Source of the DNA: Paenibacillus sp. 37
Lineage (GTDB): Bacteria > Bacillota > Bacilli > Paenibacillales > Paenibacillaceae
Reading direction: 5' to 3'
NCBI RefSeq assembly: GCF_008386395.1
Contig: NZ_CP043761.1
Coordinates: forward strand, 4,402,001 to 4,466,000
DNA length: 64,000 nucleotides
How positions within the stretch are numbered: position 1 is the stretch's first letter; every line of letters begins with the position of its first letter. Below, in pieces: positions 57,527 to 64,000 of this stretch. The notes below the pieces were generated by a model that saw only the letters and a list, made by a program, of their open reading frames with translations, had not been told where the DNA came from and did no database searches. Both the position numbers and the translations under genes were made by a program.

Positions 57527-58198
57527 TTATAGTGGTCCCGAAATGCCCTGTCTGCGGATCATGATAAAGTGTCCGACCAGAAGCACCAGAAGCACAGCGG
57601 GGAGGAAGAATACGTGCAGGGCAAAGAATCGGGTTAGTGTCTGTGCACCAACAATCGTACCGCCTTGCAGGAATTCTTTAATAATCGGTCCCAGCCAAGG
57701 AACCGTATTGGCAATCTCCAGTGTTACTTTTGTTGCAAAATAGGCTTTGTTATCCCATGGCAACAAGTACCCTGTCAGCCCCAGGCCCAACATGACGAAA
57801 AAGATCAGCATGCCGACAACCCAGTTCATTTCACGCGGTGCCTTGTAAGAGCCTGTAAAGAACACACGCATCGTATGTAAGAACATCATTACGATAACCA
57901 GACTGGCTCCCCAGTGGTGCATGCCGCGAACAATTTGGCCGAAGGCTACTTTGGTCTGCAGATACTCCACACTTGCGTAGGCATTGATAATATCAGGTAC
58001 GTAATACATGGTCAGGAACATGCCTGACAAAATCTGAATAACAGTAATAAAGAACGTCAATCCACCAAAGCAGTACACGAATGCGGAAAAGTGATGAGCC
58101 GGATTTACATGCTCTGGAACTTCATGATCCGCAACGTCCCGCCAGATTGGCGTGATGTCGAGACGCTCGTCAATCCAGTCATAGACATTTTTAAACAT
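57527..58198 (-). CDS. qcrB: Menaquinol:cytochrome c reductase cytochrome b6 subunit
   Basis: The 223-residue cytochrome b6 has four membrane helices. Two His pairs ligate the haems: MHHWGASL with FLHTMRV, and FALHVFFL with VGHFIMI, each 14 apart. A further haem-binding Cys seen in b6 (C35 equivalent) fits AFVYCFGGL. AGGAGG precedes the ATG. It lies between qcrA and qcrC. Confidence 0.96.
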   Translation of the reverse strand: MFKNVYDWIDERLDITPIWRDVADHEVPEHVNPAHHFSAFVYCFGGLTFFITVIQILSGMFLTMYYVPDIINAYASVEYLQTKVAFGQIVRGMHHWGASLVIVMMFLHTMRVFFTGSYKAPREMNWVVGMLIFFVMLGLGLTGYLLPWDNKAYFATKVTLEIANTVPWLGPIIKEFLQGGTIVGAQTLTRFFALHVFFLPAVLLVLLVGHFIMIRRQGISGPL

Positions 58199-58213
58199 CT
58201 GCGTTCACGCCTC

Positions 58214-58753
58214 CTAATTCACTCGGGTGTTCGGAACAATGTCGCCCAGATATACCCAACCCTGCTCTTCCTTGACTACGTACTCATCCAGCGGTTTGGG
58301 GGCTACGGCAAGATTCTTCCCTTCCTTGTCATAGTGCGCGCCATGGCAGGGGCAATGATACTCGTCAGGGTACTGCTTGTCACTATTCCAGCCTACTGTA
58401 CATCCCAGATGTTTACAGATAGGTGAGAGTGCATAAATTTTACCCTGCTCGTCTTTGCGAATCCACGCCACTAACGATGCATTACTCAGATACCAACCAT
58501 CCTGTTGTTTAAGTTCAAAGGTGAATTCTTGAGGCTCATTCGTAATTTTGCTGATTTCAGCTACTTTGACAGAGGTGCCTTCTCCCTTATGTTGCAAAAT
58601 CGGGTCCACCGCAAAACGGACCATAGGAAGGATTGCACCGGCGGCCATGTAGGCTGTAGCTCCACCAAGCGTGTACGTCAAGAACTGCCTGCGTGACATC
58701 TCCATGCGGCTTGGCAATTTCAATGAAGCTTCGTGGTCATGCTCACTGCTCAT
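58214..58753 (-). CDS. qcrA: Menaquinol:cytochrome c reductase Rieske iron-sulfur subunit
   Basis: The 179-residue protein has an N-terminal Tat-like start (MSRRQFLTYTLGGATAYM), one membrane anchor, and a Rieske domain with [2Fe-2S] ligands in CKHLGC and CPCHGAHYD. The operon qcrABC likely uses the promoter at 58836-58864. Confidence 0.96.
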   Translation of the reverse strand: MSSEHDHEASLKLPSRMEMSRRQFLTYTLGGATAYMAAGAILPMVRFAVDPILQHKGEGTSVKVAEISKITNEPQEFTFELKQQDGWYLSNASLVAWIRKDEQGKIYALSPICKHLGCTVGWNSDKQYPDEYHCPCHGAHYDKEGKNLAVAPKPLDEYVVKEEQGWVYLGDIVPNTRVN

Positions 58754-58835
58754 ACTGTCTCCAACCCCCTTTTTCAGCCAACTCTCTCAAACGTTTTCAT
58801 TTTCATAAATTCCACGACTTACTAGAACATACATA

Positions 58836-58864
58836 ATCATATAGTAGCCCTAGAACACCGTCAA
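58836..58864 (-). promoter_or_regulatory. qcrABC promoter
   Basis: TTGACG (58864-58859) and TATGAT (58841-58836) are separated by 17 bases on the minus strand, about 80 bases upstream of qcrA. Confidence 0.7.
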
Positions 58865-58892
58865 GAATTTGTCACACATTTTTAAGGTTCAA

Positions 58893-58908
58893 TTGTAAGC
58901 GTTATTAA
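58893..58908. promoter_or_regulatory. Candidate cre site upstream of qcrA
   Basis: TTGTAAGCGTTATTAA matches the CcpA consensus core with one mismatch and lies about 70 bases upstream of the predicted start. A TTTGTCG sequence, partly like a Spo0A box, is nearby. In B. subtilis qcrABC is known to be CcpA- and Spo0A/AbrB-controlled. Confidence 0.45.
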
Positions 58909-58945
58909 AAAATTGTTGGTAAATTGTCACATTTGTCGCTAAAAA

Positions 58946-59368
58946 CTATTTTTTCCACAACTCTCGTATCTTTTCCCCTACAAATCTCGCAATCCCTTCT
59001 TCTCCAACCTCATGAGTTAAGACGGACCGACTCAAAACCAGATCAGCAGCTGGAATGTCCATGCCATCTAAATGACCATCTGATGTCATAATAACCACAT
59101 ATTTGAATCCTGAAGATTTAAGCTGTGCGGACAAGGAATTTAATGTCATTGACAATTCCGAATTAGCATAATGAAAGGCTGGATAAGTCATGATTCTCCC
59201 TTTGAAAGGAATTTCGACCAGATCCAGAAAATCTCTCAGCCGCTCCAATGCCTCGGTAGCTTCAACTGGCGACTGCTCACCGCTAATAGCTGTGTATGGA
59301 ATAAGGCATGTATCCAGATAGAGTTGCAGTTCAGCCCAGCTGTCTTGAGTCATCTCACTGAATTTCAA
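58946..59368 (-). CDS. YpiF-like protein (DUF2487)
   Basis: The 140-residue product resembles YpiF from its place next to qcrA and the start MKFSEMTQDSW. It has an alpha/beta fold with VVIMTSDGHLDG and LSRSVLTHEVGEEGIA. The start is TTG (59368), with GAGAGGGG upstream; a longer frame to 59419 does not look coding. The function is unknown. Confidence 0.8.
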   Translation of the reverse strand: MKFSEMTQDSWAELQLYLDTCLIPYTAISGEQSPVEATEALERLRDFLDLVEIPFKGRIMTYPAFHYANSELSMTLNSLSAQLKSSGFKYVVIMTSDGHLDGMDIPAADLVLSRSVLTHEVGEEGIARFVGEKIRELWKK

Positions 59369-59520
59369 TTCCCTATATCCCCTCTCTATCCATTTTATTC
59401 CCATATTATATATGACCATATCTTATAAATCCAGACATTCATTTCAGAGTTACACATATCAAAAAAGGAAATACGCCTCTGCGCATTCCCTTTTATCTCA
59501 GAAAGGATATATTTTGCCTA

Positions 59521-59700
59521 TCAGTTTATGGCCCTCAGTTCATCCGTCAGACTCCGGAAAGCTACTTCGTCTCCGGTAGCTAACGCTTTATCGATTTCCA
59601 AATAGAGCTTCTCGCTGCGCTGTTTGCGAAGCGCTTCGTCCCAAACCATCTCAGCTGCCAGCCCCAACATGACTTCATACGTAACTTTCATTTTATCCAA
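59521..59700 (-). CDS. Small IDEAL-domain protein
   Basis: This frame of 59 residues uses a TTG start (59700), seven bases after GGAGGTG; an internal ATG at 59691 is possible. The product ends with LYLEIDKALATGDEVAFRSL, matching the IDEAL domain seen in YpiB. The usual UPF0302 N-terminal part of YpiB is absent, but the gene occupies the ypiB position next to YpiF. Overlooked by length cut-offs of 60 residues. Confidence 0.75.
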   Translation of the reverse strand: MDKMKVTYEVMLGLAAEMVWDEALRKQRSEKLYLEIDKALATGDEVAFRSLTDELRAIN

Positions 59701-59723
59701 TAGGATGCACCTCCAAAACGGAT

Positions 59724-60230
59724 TTAAGAGCTCCTATATTCTTTTCCTTTGGTAACATAACCCAGTGAAGTTCTGGACATCCGCTCCAGATCGGCATCAG
59801 TCAGCTCACGTATCACTTTGGCAGGTGTCCCCAAAGCAAGAGTATAGGGCGGAATTTTACTATTCTCAGTAACAACAGAACCGGCTCCAATCAGCGTATA
59901 TTCGCCAATATCGGCTCCATTCAGCAGAATGGCGCCCATGCCGATTAATGATCCTGTTCCAATAGAACAACCATGAATGATCGCTGTATGTCCTACTGAG
60001 ACATCATCTCCCACAATCAAAGGTTGATCAGTATTGACATGCCCGACAACGTTATCTTGAATATTACAGCGCTTTCCAATGATAATAGGAGCCAAATCAG
60101 CCCGCAGGACTGCATTGAACCAGACGGAAGACCCTTCTCCCATTCTCAAATCACCGATCAGTTTTGCACCTTCAGCCATATATACTGAAGGGTGTAACTG
60201 AGGTTGTAGACCTTTGTATGGAATTATCAT
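59724..60230 (-). CDS. Gamma-carbonic-anhydrase-like hexapeptide-repeat protein
   Basis: This 168-residue protein forms a left-handed beta-helix from hexapeptide repeats (for example VGDDVSVGHTAIIHGCSIG, LIGMGAILLNGADIGEYTLIG). The His residues at VGHVN, VGHTA and IIHG match the zinc ligands of gamma carbonic anhydrases. The ATG at 60230 follows AAGGAG; a GTG at 60239 is earlier. Substrate is not certain; enzymes of this YrdA/PaaY group may act on CO2 or be thioesterase-like. Confidence 0.85.
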   Translation of the reverse strand: MIIPYKGLQPQLHPSVYMAEGAKLIGDLRMGEGSSVWFNAVLRADLAPIIIGKRCNIQDNVVGHVNTDQPLIVGDDVSVGHTAIIHGCSIGTGSLIGMGAILLNGADIGEYTLIGAGSVVTENSKIPPYTLALGTPAKVIRELTDADLERMSRTSLGYVTKGKEYRSS

Positions 60231-60274
60231 TATTATCACTCCTTAATTTGGGAGTGATTTTAGCAACTTGTCCT

Positions 60275-61393
60275 TCACTTGTCAAACATAATAGGCGTAA
60301 TGTCTCCTGAGATGGAGCGACAGGATGCAGCAAGACGTGTGCCCCAGGCTGTCATTTGTATCGTCCGGCCTTCCTCATGTTCCCCAATACGGACCATGCC
60401 AAGATGCAACATCATTTTAACAATTCTGTTATCATAAATGGCCTCGGCCGTATCATAGTAAAACGGCTGAATGAACGGACCGATCTGACGAAACAGCGAC
60501 TCGGCGGTTGACCATTCCTGGGCACATTCGCCTGTCCAATACACAATAGAGGACAGATTGGGAATAGCACCTTTATACAATCTTAACCAAAACCTAAATA
60601 GCTGTATCATTTCGGCTGTTTTCTCAGCTGCCAGCTTGTCTTCTCCAGCTGGTGATAACTTCAGCGTGCCTTGCTCCTCACGAACCAGCCGATGGTGAAA
60701 TGCATAGTCGTAGAGAAGTGCGAAACGGTCCGGGTAATCCTTGAAGGAACGGCCATATCCGAATCTCCATCCACCTTTGCCCACCAATTCCTCACTAATG
60801 TGAAGATGCTCCATAATCTGCTGTTGAGAGCGACGGTACATCATGCCTTCGGCGTTAAGGGCAATTTCGTGCTGCTGGACATACTGCAGGAACAACTTGA
60901 GATCATCCGCTAAGAGATGATATTCATCCCGATACATGGGTGGTTCCGTTGTTTTGGTAATCCCTGCTCGCAGATGTGTGGATAACACATCCCTGAATCT
61001 TAATTTCAGATCCTGGGGTACCTGATACAAATACCTGGTCTGCTGCGTTGTCCCATTGAACAACCATCCACTCTTATTAAAGCGAACGATGAGATCACGT
61101 GGACTCGCGCCAGCCTCACTCTCCTTTTTGTCCATCGATTGACGGGCTATGGCAATGAGTTCTTCCATACCATAATACTGGCGAGGATCAAACAACAAGT
61201 TGTTCAAAAAGCGCTGATCTGCTTGATTCAGTTGACGTACCTGCTGCTCAAAAAAGGGTCTGCTGCCCAATGTAGTGAGAATACTCTGGATGAGTTCATG
61301 TTTGGAATTGGGCTTGCATTCACATTGGTAATAGTCTGCTATTCGATTAAGCTGGCCAATATCGGCAAAAGTAAGCATATCCGCTAGATTCAT
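60275..61393 (-). CDS. Unknown protein, possibly helicase-associated N-terminal-like
   Basis: The 372-residue cytoplasmic protein has no membrane segment or signal peptide. The first third (about 1-65) is a helical unit with FFEQQVRQLNQADQRFLNNLL. The rest contains several winged-helix-like stretches, such as LREEQGTLKLSPAGEDKL-type and IVKMMLHLGMVRIGEHEEG. It somewhat resembles the XPB/Ssl2-like N-terminal region seen in some Paenibacillus proteins, but no helicase motifs are present. A weak GAGGCGATGG site precedes the ATG. I do not assign a function. Confidence 0.75.
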   Translation of the reverse strand: MNLADMLTFADIGQLNRIADYYQCECKPNSKHELIQSILTTLGSRPFFEQQVRQLNQADQRFLNNLLFDPRQYYGMEELIAIARQSMDKKESEAGASPRDLIVRFNKSGWLFNGTTQQTRYLYQVPQDLKLRFRDVLSTHLRAGITKTTEPPMYRDEYHLLADDLKLFLQYVQQHEIALNAEGMMYRRSQQQIMEHLHISEELVGKGGWRFGYGRSFKDYPDRFALLYDYAFHHRLVREEQGTLKLSPAGEDKLAAEKTAEMIQLFRFWLRLYKGAIPNLSSIVYWTGECAQEWSTAESLFRQIGPFIQPFYYDTAEAIYDNRIVKMMLHLGMVRIGEHEEGRTIQMTAWGTRLAASCRSISGDITPIMFDK

Positions 61394-61609
61394 GGGTCCA
61401 TCGCCTCGCCCGTTAACTACTTCGACTGTTAATTCGGAGCCTGAAATAGTTTGGTTTTGTAAACATCGTTGACGGAATTCCCATAATCTAAACCTCTTTT
61501 TGGAAATCTTTTATGTTTTAAACCATACTATGCCCCGAGTTGGTCAATCAGAAGAAAAATGAGAGGTTTGAAATCATATAAAGTCTTTATTTCCCCATAA
61601 AACGCAAAA

Positions 61610-61641
61610 AAACAACCCAAGTTGGATTACTTAGGTTGTTT
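61610..61641 (-). terminator. Terminator overlapping the phosphatase stop codon
   Basis: AAACAACCCAAGT and ACTTAGGTTGTTT pair (one wobble), followed by seven T on the minus strand. The stop of the phosphatase gene lies in the loop side of the hairpin. Confidence 0.82.
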
Positions 61642-62226
61642 CGCTGTGTCCAAAGACAGATGTCGTGTGCAATTATACAACAGCGGACTCCAGTCATCAC
61701 GTTCCTTTTCCAGGATCGTCAGTGACAGGTTTCCAATCCGTTCTGTATACCGATCTTTAAACAAGGCTGTTAACAGGTTGGCTAAGAAAGCTCCGTGAGT
61801 GACAATGAGTACGTTTTGGTCCGGATAGGCAGACCATAGATCTTCCAGAAACGCCAGTGCACGAATCTGGATATCCGCTATCTGCTCCTGTCCCAAGTCC
61901 AATGTCTCCCAGGCTTGGCCCCAACGGGCAACCCGTTCTTCTGAAGTCAGACCTTCAATCTGACCAAAAGCCCTTTCTTTCAACCGTGCGTCCGGCTCAA
62001 GCAAAGGTACATTCAACAGCTTGGAGATAATCTCCCCTGTTTCCTGTGCCCGCGATAATCCACTTGTGATGATATAGTCCCATTGGTATTCTTCCTTCAG
62101 CAGACGTCTTCCCAGGCGCTCTGCCTGTTCACGACCTTCTCCATTCAGAGGAATATCCGTCTGACCCTGTATACGGCCCGCCGCATTCCAGTCTGTAAGA
62201 CCGTGACGAATAAGCCCGATTCGCAC
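61627..62226 (-). CDS. Histidine phosphatase family protein
   Basis: This 199-residue phosphoglycerate-mutase-like phosphatase shows the phospho-histidine motif LIRHGLTDWNAAGRIQG, LKERAFGQIEG and the second catalytic His in VTHGAFL. It may dephosphorylate small phospho-sugars or similar. The start is GTG (62226) after GAGGG. It lies just downstream of the anti-sigma gene on the same strand, about 40 bases away. Confidence 0.9.
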   Translation of the reverse strand: MRIGLIRHGLTDWNAAGRIQGQTDIPLNGEGREQAERLGRRLLKEEYQWDYIITSGLSRAQETGEIISKLLNVPLLEPDARLKERAFGQIEGLTSEERVARWGQAWETLDLGQEQIADIQIRALAFLEDLWSAYPDQNVLIVTHGAFLANLLTALFKDRYTERIGNLSLTILEKERDDWSPLLYNCTRHLSLDTAKQPK

Positions 62227-62269
62227 TTACATCCCTCATTTCTCCACACGGCGAATGAAAGGTTATTAC

Positions 62270-62905
62270 CTATGCACTCGCACCTTGTTTGCGTTTATTC
62301 GTTGTTCGATGCATACGTCCAAGAGAAAATAACGCCATTCCTATTGCAAGTAAAGAGAGTGCCATCCAATACTGCGGATAAGCGGGTCCCATGCTCACAA
62401 CAAAAGGTTCTATGATACTTCCTCTGTCCGCTCCAGTCATGTTGTAATGATACATTCCAGAGGACGATGGTCCGCTTCCGGCAACCCCTGTCTCCAGAAT
62501 ACCCGTAGTAACAACTTTGGTTTGCTCAGCTTCTGATACGTCTGGCTTAAACATTGCCATATACAGAAAGCTGCATAAAAAAATAGCCAGGAACGCGGCA
62601 ATCCACAAAGACATATGCTTGCGGATCACAGCAGAGAAACGATTAACCTTTACCTCTTCCGGCAGTAACCATGGAGACTCCGCGTAGATCCGGTCCATCA
62701 CGTTACGGTTCACTCTCTCTGCTTGTTGTTCTGTCACTGGAACCGGAATGCTGTGCAGCAAGATCTGAGCTTCTTCCCAGACCTCAAACTGCTCGGAGCA
62801 CTCTTCACAACCAGCGAGATGAGCATGAAATGCAATCCGCTGAGGATGAGTTTCCGGCAAGTCCCAGACCAGTGCAAACAGTTCCTGGGCTTCATTGCAA
62901 TTCAT
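62270..62905 (-). CDS. ZAS-type anti-sigma factor
   Basis: The 211-residue protein has an N-terminal zinc anti-sigma motif (HAHLAGCEECSEQF, with HxxxCxxC), a linker, one membrane segment (about 105-125, MSLWIAAFLAIFLCSFLYM), and an extracytoplasmic domain with a further hydrophobic stretch near the end (about 180-200). The ATG overlaps the sigma stop by four bases. It should hold the sigma factor inactive until the signal. Confidence 0.88.
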   Translation of the reverse strand: MNCNEAQELFALVWDLPETHPQRIAFHAHLAGCEECSEQFEVWEEAQILLHSIPVPVTEQQAERVNRNVMDRIYAESPWLLPEEVKVNRFSAVIRKHMSLWIAAFLAIFLCSFLYMAMFKPDVSEAEQTKVVTTGILETGVAGSGPSSSGMYHYNMTGADRGSIIEPFVVSMGPAYPQYWMALSLLAIGMALFSLGRMHRTTNKRKQGASA

Positions 62906-63495
62906 CGGTTCTTCATCCCTTCATATGGCTCGTACACCGGTTCGAAGAAATAAGGTTCCAATTGAGTTTTTACGCTTGATCTTGCTCTGAATAATAGCGA
63001 TTTCACAGAACTGACGCTCTGCCCAAGAATATTCGCAATCTCTTGGTAGTCTAGTTGATCATACTCACGGAGTATAATCGCAGAACGCTGCTTCTCCGGT
63101 AAATTGTTAATCGCATCCCTAACCAGCATCACCCGCTCGCTGCGTAGTACAGCATACTCCGGTGTATTCTCCGAAGGAGCAACGGGAACAATCCCGCTCT
63201 CTTCAAGTGGGACATTTCCGCTGCGCTGTTTGCGAAGCTCACTCAGTACCGTATTTCTCGCAATGGTATATAACCAGGTTGAGAATGAGGCATCCACCTC
63301 ACGGAAAGAGTGCAGACTGCGGAACGCCTTATAGAAAGTCTCAGAACAGAGATCTTCCGCAAGCAGCTCCATATTGGAACTTTTCAACATATGATATACG
63401 AAAGCCAGTATTTTACGCTGATAACGACTCATCAGCTCGGAATATAACTCCAGGTTACCTTCCTTGATCTCTCGAATCAACTGGGAATCCGTCAT
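62902..63495 (-). CDS. ECF sigma factor
   Basis: The 197-residue sigma factor has region 2 (about 10-80, AEDLCSETFYKAFRSL and FSTWLYTIARNTVLSEL) and region 4 (about 125-175, YQEIANILGQSVSSVKSLLF). The ATG at 63495 follows AGGAGGGG at ten bases. Upstream at 63815-63841 is an ECF-type promoter, suggesting self-activation. The operon continues with the ZAS anti-sigma. Confidence 0.93.
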   Translation of the reverse strand: MTDSQLIREIKEGNLELYSELMSRYQRKILAFVYHMLKSSNMELLAEDLCSETFYKAFRSLHSFREVDASFSTWLYTIARNTVLSELRKQRSGNVPLEESGIVPVAPSENTPEYAVLRSERVMLVRDAINNLPEKQRSAIILREYDQLDYQEIANILGQSVSSVKSLLFRARSSVKTQLEPYFFEPVYEPYEGMKNR

Positions 63496-63578
63496 TTGAG
63501 TGCGACCCCTCCTCGCCCATCCATGTGCTTCTCCCCGTTCGACTCTATCCATGTATTACCGAACAGGCACAAAAAAGT

Positions 63579-63594
63579 TGCGGTTCTCACCGCA
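63579..63594 (-). terminator. Hairpin with T run in the sigma leader
   Basis: TGCGGT and ACCGCA arms with a 4-base loop are followed by ACTTTTTT on the minus strand, about 85 bases before the sigma start codon. It could end transcripts from the upstream promoters. Confidence 0.55.
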
Positions 63595-63685
63595 TATAAA
63601 AAGCGTTCAGCGCCATAACTGGCCTTCCCGCCAAATTCCCCTATGTAATGGCAATTTCCCCAACGTTTCTACATTAACAGTATTT

Positions 63686-63715
63686 ATTGTACAACGGTCT
63701 GCATCATCCTGGCAA
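63686..63715 (-). promoter_or_regulatory. Sigma-A type promoter upstream of the ECF sigma gene
   Basis: TTGCCA (63715-63710) and TACAAT (63691-63686) are separated by 18 bases on the minus strand. Confidence 0.5.
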
Positions 63716-63814
63716 ATCCATTGGTATTCACAAAACCCGACCTGTCATTCATATGCGGTCATTTTCACGTTCATGACTTCATTTTGAGCCTTTTTGGTAA
63801 GCCTTGCTTATATA

Positions 63815-63841
63815 GACGGACAACATACCGAAAAGGTTACA
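63815..63841 (-). promoter_or_regulatory. ECF-type promoter (TGTAAC-N17-CGTC)
   Basis: TGTAAC (63841-63836) and CGTC (63818-63815) match the classic ECF sigma promoter (AAC -35 core, CGTC -10 core) with a 17-base spacer. The start would be near 63808. It is a candidate self-regulated promoter of the sigma operon. Confidence 0.65.
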
Positions 63842-63973
63842 AAAATGTGATATTTATTTGATCTAAGGTATCCTAACAGATTAAGGAGGGAGATGTAAAT
63901 AGAGGATGTAAGTTTAAATGTAACTTTTAACATATCAATACCTTTCCCATAACTTTTTAAGACAAAAAAAAGA

Positions 63974-63989
63974 CCGCTTACATAAGCGG
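63974..63989 (-). terminator. Terminator of a gene beyond the window
   Basis: CCGCTT and AAGCGG with a 4-base loop are followed by eight T on the minus strand (63971-63964), so a minus-strand gene probably ends just beyond 64000. Confidence 0.75.
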
Positions 63990-64000
63990 CCATTGCTCAC

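Overview
The window looks like chromosomal DNA of a Paenibacillus-type endospore-forming Firmicute. Evidence: Bacillus-like ribosome binding sites, S-layer homology (SLH) and sporulation proteins (GerMN, YpjB), a bacillithiol pathway, a proline T-box, and long conserved gene order with Bacillus subtilis. The block dnaD-asnS ... ypmB ... dinG-panDCB-birA-cca-bshA-bshB1-mgsA-dapB-ypjD-ypjC-ypjB-ypjA-qcrCBA-ypiF-ypiB is nearly colinear with the B. subtilis ypi-ypm region. No rRNA, tRNA, insertion sequence, prophage or CRISPR array was found.

Layout. 1-5.2 kb: cell-envelope genes on the minus strand (two tandem amidases, a GerMN lipoprotein, an SLH protein cut by the window edge). 5.4-8.7 kb: a two-component system and a membrane-anchored serine beta-lactamase-like protein on the plus strand, possibly a mobile accessory cassette. 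8.9-11.1 kb: leuC-leuD with a LysR-type operator palindrome at -65 and a Fur-like box further upstream. 11.3-15.8 kb: an aryl-beta-glucoside PTS operon (bglP-licT-bglH) controlled by a LicT-type RNA antiterminator. 16-21.2 kb: a LysR regulator, an omega-amidase (MtnU-like), and a Fur-boxed iron pair (Btr-like AraC regulator and ferric-siderophore binding lipoprotein).

21.4-28.9 kb: an MtnV-like aminotransferase, then a proline T-box followed by proB-proA-proC-mtnW-mtnX-mtnB. Proline synthesis and methionine salvage therefore appear to share one transcript. With the MtnU-like amidase nearby and an MTA/SAH deaminase at 38.9 kb, much of methionine salvage maps to this window. 29-31.4 kb: an ECF sigma/anti-sigma pair with a triple-repeat membrane protein; the sigma gene seems to start at ATT.

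31.5-46.9 kb: dnaD, asnS, hbd-ackA, a short FtsH-like protease, ypmB, mtaD, rex, dinG and panBCD with a long structured leader. 47.2-60.2 kb: birA, cca, bacillithiol genes, mgsA, dapB, the menaquinol:cytochrome c reductase operon, small sporulation-era genes and a gamma-carbonic-anhydrase-like protein. 60.2-64 kb: an unrecognised protein, a histidine phosphatase and a second ECF sigma/anti-sigma pair whose upstream region carries a clear ECF-type promoter. The best candidates for something not described are the proline T-box/methionine salvage coupling, the pan leader RNA, the Fur box at leuC, and the two ECF loci.
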